Position numbers and translations under genes: made by a program. A stretch of 38,734 bases of DNA. Origin: Bacteroidota bacterium (GTDB lineage Bacteria; Bacteroidota; Bacteroidia; Cytophagales; Cyclobacteriaceae). The notes beneath the pieces are model-generated. The model was given only the letters and a program-made list of their open reading frames with translations, was not told where the DNA came from and did not search any database. Positions 35,012-38,734 of the stretch are shown here, piece by piece. The DNA lies in assembly GCA_013285945.1 (NCBI GenBank), contig JABDGP010000011.1:20307-59040 (forward strand). The letters run 5' to 3'. How positions within the stretch are numbered: position 1 is the stretch's first letter; each line of letters opens with the position of its first letter.

Positions 35012-35110
35012 TTATAAAATATGGTATTGAATGGCGAACACGATTATGCCAACGATAATCCCTGCGGCGATTAGCCATACTCGCTTTGATCGGATTGCGT
35101 TGCTGAACAT
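35012..35110 (-). CDS. 32-codon single-pass membrane ORF upstream of the EamA gene (candidate)
   Basis: ATG at 35110 opens a 32-codon frame ending in TAA at 35012-35014, five bases before the EamA start. The product MFSNAIRSKR followed by VWLIAAGIIVGIIVFAIQ is a short basic N-terminus, one clear membrane helix and a few polar residues. A stop lies one codon upstream of the ATG, so the start is fixed. The positive-inside layout and tight spacing make it a credible small membrane protein or leader peptide coupled to EamA. It is short enough that chance cannot be excluded. Confidence 0.45.
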   Translation of the reverse strand: MFSNAIRSKRVWLIAAGIIVGIIVFAIQYHIL

Positions 35111-35331
35111 AGTTCAAATTTTCCCAAATAAACGGATTCATAACAGTTTCAGTTTTAATAATGTTAACCAGATCAGTTTTGACTTTACTTTTCTTTTGAA
35201 AATGATAAATCGGGTTTTAGAAAATTCTGTTTAGCGTGGAATTACTTCATAATGTTTTTTCAATAGGTGAAGTGAATTCATTTTATCTTGTGCTTTTAAT
35301 TTGCCAGAAATTAAAATTGTAGAGACCAACC

Positions 35332-36462
35332 ATGACTTACACACTCGATCTGTTCGCAATTTTTATCTTTCTCGGGATCGTACAGGCTGTTTTTCTCTCT
35401 TTGTTTTTCTTTTCAAAAGAAAACAGGAAGATAGAAGCCAATGTCTATGAAGGATTAATGGTGATGAGCATGGCAGGTTGCACCTTCGAAATCTTTCTAT
35501 GTTATACCGGCTATATTATGAAGTGTTTGTGGCTGGTCGATTTTTCGGAGTCACTTGCCTTTGTTATCGGGCCGGCCTTCTATCTTATGGTGATTAGCCT
35601 GATCCATGGCAAGACAAGCAAAACCCGCTACTATCATTTTATAGTTCCGCTGTTGTGGTTGCTTCTTCAGATTCCGTTCTTAATTCAGTCAGATGATGTT
35701 AAGTTCAACGCATGGATTGGGGCGTATCATCCTCCTGGGTTGCACTTTAGGGATACACACTCGGCCTATGCCGGCGATTTATTCAGTAACCCAAGCCATG
35801 CTGAGCTTATCCTGATTCATTTGAGTATCTACATGGTCCTTGGGTTGATTGCAACTGTCAAAGCCTTTCGCGTAAAGAAGGAATCCTTCTGGCGCGCTCA
35901 GCATATCACTTTTGCAAAGTTGCGCTCAAGAGTAGTGCAGACTGTGTTCGTTATTTTTCTGATATTTATCGTGAAGCTTTTTAACCCTGATGACACAGGT
36001 GACCATCTTTTTGCAGCCTACATTTCTATTCCAATCTACTTAATAAGCTTTCAGGCTATCCGTCAGTCGGGTTTCTTCAAACAACCTTCTCTTACCGACC
36101 CGCAGAAATACAAAAGCTCTTCGGTAACTGCTGAGCAGCAGAACATGCTCTTACAGAGATTGAATGAGATTATGGCCCTGGAGAAACCTTTTTTGAAACC
36201 GGATTTCTCCTTGCCGGACCTAGCCGGTCAAATGAAGGTGTCTGTTCATCAGCTTTCGCAGATTATTAATGACGGACTTGGCAAAAGTTTCTTTGAGATG
36301 ACTGCCGAATTCCGCATCGAGGAAGCCAAACGGTTGTTAAAGGCAAAATCTAATATAAAAATCGAAGAGATCGCTGAGGAGGTAGGCTACAACTCCAAGT
36401 CATCATTCAATACTTCTTTCAAAAAGATTACCGGCAAGACCCCGAGTGAGTGGCGAGGGTGA
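35332..36462 (+). CDS. Membrane-bound AraC-family transcription regulator
   Basis: A 376-residue protein with about seven membrane helices in the N-terminal part (about 5-235) and a C-terminal AraC-type DNA-binding domain (about 270-376): PDFSLPDLAGQMKVSVHQLSQIIND for the first helix-turn-helix and KIEEIAEEVGYNSKSSFNTSFKKITGKTPSEWR for the second, the last being the classical AraC signature. Membrane-anchored AraC regulators of this layout are common in Bacteroidota and respond to unknown envelope signals. It is followed 109 bases later by an acyltransferase that it may control; no operator was identified. Confidence 0.9.
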   Translation: MTYTLDLFAIFIFLGIVQAVFLSLFFFSKENRKIEANVYEGLMVMSMAGCTFEIFLCYTGYIMKCLWLVDFSESLAFVIGPAFYLMVISLIHGKTSKTRYYHFIVPLLWLLLQIPFLIQSDDVKFNAWIGAYHPPGLHFRDTHSAYAGDLFSNPSHAELILIHLSIYMVLGLIATVKAFRVKKESFWRAQHITFAKLRSRVVQTVFVIFLIFIVKLFNPDDTGDHLFAAYISIPIYLISFQAIRQSGFFKQPSLTDPQKYKSSSVTAEQQNMLLQRLNEIMALEKPFLKPDFSLPDLAGQMKVSVHQLSQIINDGLGKSFFEMTAEFRIEEAKRLLKAKSNIKIEEIAEEVGYNSKSSFNTSFKKITGKTPSEWRG

Positions 36463-36571
36463 TTTCCTGGCTCTGCCAGCGTTCGACTTTATAAAATCGC
36501 CATTCCAGACTATAAAAACAGCCTTACTTTGGTAAGAAGCCTCCGTTATTTGTTCAAAAAATAAAACATTT

Positions 36572-37741
36572 ATGAGCCAACTAATAACCAATACCGATCA
36601 ATTATCAACAAGACGCCACGACCTCGACTGGCTGCGTCTTATTGCCATTATCATTCTGCTTTTCTTCCATACGGGCATGCTGTTCAACATGTGGGGCTGG
36701 CACATCAAAAACAATGAGACCTCTGCTTCTTTTCAATATTGGATGATTTGGTCTCATTATTTCAGGATGCCCCTGCTCTTGTTTATTTCTGGTGCGGGCA
36801 CATTCATGGCGCTTGGCAAACGTACTCCCCGACAATTCAGACGTGAGCGCTTTCGTAAACTGTTCATTCCGCTCGTCTTTGGAATGTTTGTAGTAGTACC
36901 TCCACAGATTTACTATGAACACATTAAAGACTATAACGGCTACTGGGATTTCTATAAGACGGTTTTCAACTTTGTTCCATATCCAAAAGGAAGCCTTAGC
37001 TGGCATCACTTGTGGTTTATACTATACCTGTTGATCTATTCCTTGTTGGCTTTGCCATTGTTGAAATATCTGCGGTCAGAGAAATCAGAGAAATTTAAAC
37101 AAGGAGTTTTCAGGCTTCTTTCAAGCCCGGCTGGACTTCTGTTTATTCCTGCCGTCATTATGTTGGTTACACAAATAATATTGCGTCCCTTCTTTCCTGA
37201 AGAGACCCATGATCTTGTAAAAGACTGGGCTTTTTTCACTTTCTATTTTTCGTTTTTCATTTTCGGCATTCTATGCTATTCTAATTCCAACTTGTGGACA
37301 GCCATAGGGCAAAACCGCAAGTCGTTACTTGTAGCATTACTCTTCGCGCTCATTCCGTTTTATACTTGTTACTTTCACTTTCGCGAATTGATCACTTTGC
37401 CATGGAGCATGGACACAGTAGGAACTATTTTTGATGTGGCGGCAATTTTTGTAAGCTGGTTCACCGTGATTACAATAATAGCTTATGGTCAGCATTACCT
37501 TAATAGACCTCACCGCTGGCTGTCGATTGCAAACGAGGGGCTATACCCGTTTTATATACTTCACCAGACGGTAATCATTGCAATTGGCTATTACATTTGT
37601 CAATTGCCATGGAGCATTGCAGCTAAGTATTGGAGTGTCAGTTTTCTTACACTGTTCAGTTGTATTGCTTTTTACCTGATACTGATCAGGCCATTTAATG
37701 TAATGCGACTTTTATTTGGAATGAAATCGAAAAGCAAATGA
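36572..37741 (+). CDS. Membrane acyltransferase (Acyl_transf_3, OafA/MdoC type)
   Basis: A 389-residue integral-membrane acyltransferase with about ten to eleven helices. The family's R-x10-H motif is present: Arg22 and His33 in LDWLRLIAIIILLFFHTG. It also has RFRKLFIPLVFG near residue 90 and LSWHHLWFILYLLIYS near residue 135, which resemble MdoC/OpgC and OafA homologs. Such proteins transfer acetyl or succinyl groups to glycans or lipids across the membrane. The acceptor cannot be told from sequence. Located between the membrane AraC regulator and a DUF3667 gene. Confidence 0.9.
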   Translation: MSQLITNTDQLSTRRHDLDWLRLIAIIILLFFHTGMLFNMWGWHIKNNETSASFQYWMIWSHYFRMPLLLFISGAGTFMALGKRTPRQFRRERFRKLFIPLVFGMFVVVPPQIYYEHIKDYNGYWDFYKTVFNFVPYPKGSLSWHHLWFILYLLIYSLLALPLLKYLRSEKSEKFKQGVFRLLSSPAGLLFIPAVIMLVTQIILRPFFPEETHDLVKDWAFFTFYFSFFIFGILCYSNSNLWTAIGQNRKSLLVALLFALIPFYTCYFHFRELITLPWSMDTVGTIFDVAAIFVSWFTVITIIAYGQHYLNRPHRWLSIANEGLYPFYILHQTVIIAIGYYICQLPWSIAAKYWSVSFLTLFSCIAFYLILIRPFNVMRLLFGMKSKSK

Positions 37742-37803
37742 TCTTGTTTTGATCTCCGATGTTAAAGAGAAATTATATCTTTACCAATGAGACATTGTCG
37801 ACG

Positions 37804-38517
37804 ATGGAAAACATGAATTCAATTATTTGCAAATCGTGTAAGCAACCTGGTGCCGGCAATTATTGCTCTAACTGTGGTCAGACACTTAGCATCAAGCGAA
37901 TATCCTTCAAAACTTTGATCAAGGAGGTAATCCATTTCTTCACTCATTTGGATAAGGGGATCCTCTACACGATAAAGCAGCTCATTAAAAACCCAGGCAG
38001 GATGCAACTGGCTTACATTGAAGGTGATCGCAATAAACATCAGAAGCCATTTGCTATGTATTTTGTTTGCGCAACGCTAATAGGTCTGATTTTATACTGG
38101 ATAAATATTTTGTTGGCAACGTATTATCAGGCCGGTAACGCCGGTGAGGAGTTTTTCTTCCATAAGTATATGGTTGCGTTCTTGTTATTGGCGATACCTT
38201 TCTCAAGCCTGATCACCTATCTGTTTTTCTTTTCCTCGAAGTTTTATTTCTCGGAAATAGGAGTGATGCAACTTTACACGGTGTCGATGTTTTTCCTGAT
38301 AGTGATTGCCGCTAATTTGTTGCGATTGATTTGGCCGCAACTGGAGACTAGATATATTGAACTTCCGGCGATAGTGATTTATAATACAATCACATTTGTG
38401 AATTTTTTTACCGGTGCCAAATGGAAAATAGTTGTTAAGAGTATCCTATGCTCAACAATCTTTTTTCTTGCAGTAACTTATCTGCAGGATTTTATAGTCG
38501 AAAATTACTCACATTAA
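37804..38517 (+). CDS. DUF3667 membrane protein with N-terminal zinc ribbon
   Basis: From ATG 37804 the protein is 237 residues; an in-frame upstream ATG at 37759 would add 15 residues and an ATG at 37813 would remove three. The N-terminus has a four-cysteine zinc ribbon, CKSC and CSNCGQ (about residues 9-27), then an amphipathic stretch KEVIHFFTHLDKG and about four to five membrane helices. This matches the DUF3667 family of Bacteroidota. Function unknown. It starts about 60 bases after the acyltransferase and is probably in the same transcription unit. Confidence 0.82.
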   Translation: MENMNSIICKSCKQPGAGNYCSNCGQTLSIKRISFKTLIKEVIHFFTHLDKGILYTIKQLIKNPGRMQLAYIEGDRNKHQKPFAMYFVCATLIGLILYWINILLATYYQAGNAGEEFFFHKYMVAFLLLAIPFSSLITYLFFFSSKFYFSEIGVMQLYTVSMFFLIVIAANLLRLIWPQLETRYIELPAIVIYNTITFVNFFTGAKWKIVVKSILCSTIFFLAVTYLQDFIVENYSH

Positions 38518-38547
38518 TCACACTGCTCAATTGCTGTAGTCTATTGC

Positions 38548-38734
38548 CTAAGCAGATTTTTTTAACCCATTCACCAACATATCAGCCAGTTGCTGGCCAA
38601 GTGACAGGGAATCGATATTACTGCTTGGATCATACCATAGCGGCATCCAGTTGAGAGAGGAAAATAGTGTCATCACCGCCAATTTTTTGTCGATGTTGCT
38701 TTTGAACTCACCCTTATTGACGCCTTCTTCAATA
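38548..38734 (-). CDS. TetR/AcrR-type regulator, C-terminal end (truncated by window edge)
   Basis: A minus-strand frame enters from the right edge and runs 61 codons to a TAG at 38548. The peptide has IEEGVNKGEFKSNID, LNWMPLWYDPS, LSLGQQLADMLVNGL, which is the typical end of TetR/AcrR regulators (an acidic E-G-x-x-x-G-x-F segment, a N-W-x-x-x-W-Y segment and a final amphipathic helix). The DNA-binding part lies outside the window. Convergent with the DUF3667 gene. Confidence 0.72.
   Translation of the reverse strand, partial: IEEGVNKGEFKSNIDKKLAVMTLFSSLNWMPLWYDPSSNIDSLSLGQQLADMLVNGLKKSA

Noticed and set aside
35007-35141. 45-residue N-terminal extension of the EamA transporter
   Set aside because: The extension is basic and tryptophan/asparagine-rich, precedes a normal first helix, and is not needed for the family. 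Another small membrane ORF in a different frame uses the same DNA.
36466-36536. Two small hairpins after the AraC gene (CTGGC-TCT-GCCAG and CTTAC-TTTG-GTAAG)
   Set aside because: Short stems, neither followed by a T run, so not called as terminators.

Overview
The window looks like a chromosomal piece of a free-living member of the Bacteroidota, probably of the Cytophagales type. The evidence is a kelch protein with a C-terminal secretion-system-type (T9SS) sorting domain, a TamB-type protein divergent from tsaD, a DUF5777 outer-membrane barrel beside a YceI protein, an AraC regulator with an N-terminal membrane domain, a DUF3667 protein, almost no Shine-Dalgarno sequences, and promoter-like TAnnTTTG elements. 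The DNA is moderately AT-rich. I saw no rRNA or tRNA gene, CRISPR array, phage gene or insertion sequence. Most of the window is stable core genome with lineage-specific small genes between.

Layout. 1-4 kb: a Gfo/Idh/MocA oxidoreductase, a TerB-like protein, an unknown small protein and a secreted kelch protein. 4-9.9 kb: tamB (minus) and tsaD (plus), whose start codons share one CATG, then a His/Met-rich small membrane protein. 10-11.8 kb: a 3-hydroxybutyryl-CoA dehydrogenase, a small lipoprotein and a four-helix membrane protein. 12-17.4 kb: topoisomerase IV (parE-parC) followed by an OmpA-family protein. 17.4-20.5 kb: a lipoprotein with an HELGH zinc-peptidase motif, a family 1 glycosidase and a 63-residue membrane protein. 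20.5-20.8 kb: a non-coding stretch with a terminator and an unusual GC-rich block. 20.8-25.3 kb: YceI-DUF5777, then SSS symporter-OsmC-metZ in tight succession. 25.3-28.9 kb: a T4 Rnl2-type RNA ligase downstream of aspS, and a secreted hypothetical protein.

28.9-35.1 kb is one long minus-strand gene train, transcribed from right to left: a hidden 32-codon membrane ORF, an EamA transporter, a GNAT acetyltransferase, DinB, OsmC, a second DinB, a PLP decarboxylase, a branched-chain aminotransferase and an FMN split-barrel protein. Spacing is mostly from overlap to about 30 bases. Two DinB-fold proteins around an OsmC suggest thiol-dependent detoxification, joined to amino-acid metabolism. 35.3-38.7 kb: a membrane AraC regulator, an OafA/MdoC-type acyltransferase, a DUF3667 zinc-ribbon membrane protein and the C-terminal end of a TetR-type regulator cut by the window edge.

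No clear new defence or mobile system is visible. The observations most worth following are: two sliding-clamp-like QxxLF motifs, duplicated at DNA level, in the tail of ParC; the full-length Rnl2-type RNA ligase beside aspS; the start-on-start tamB/tsaD arrangement; the untracked 32-codon membrane ORF; the HELGH lipoprotein; and the GC-rich intergenic block near 20.6-20.76 kb.
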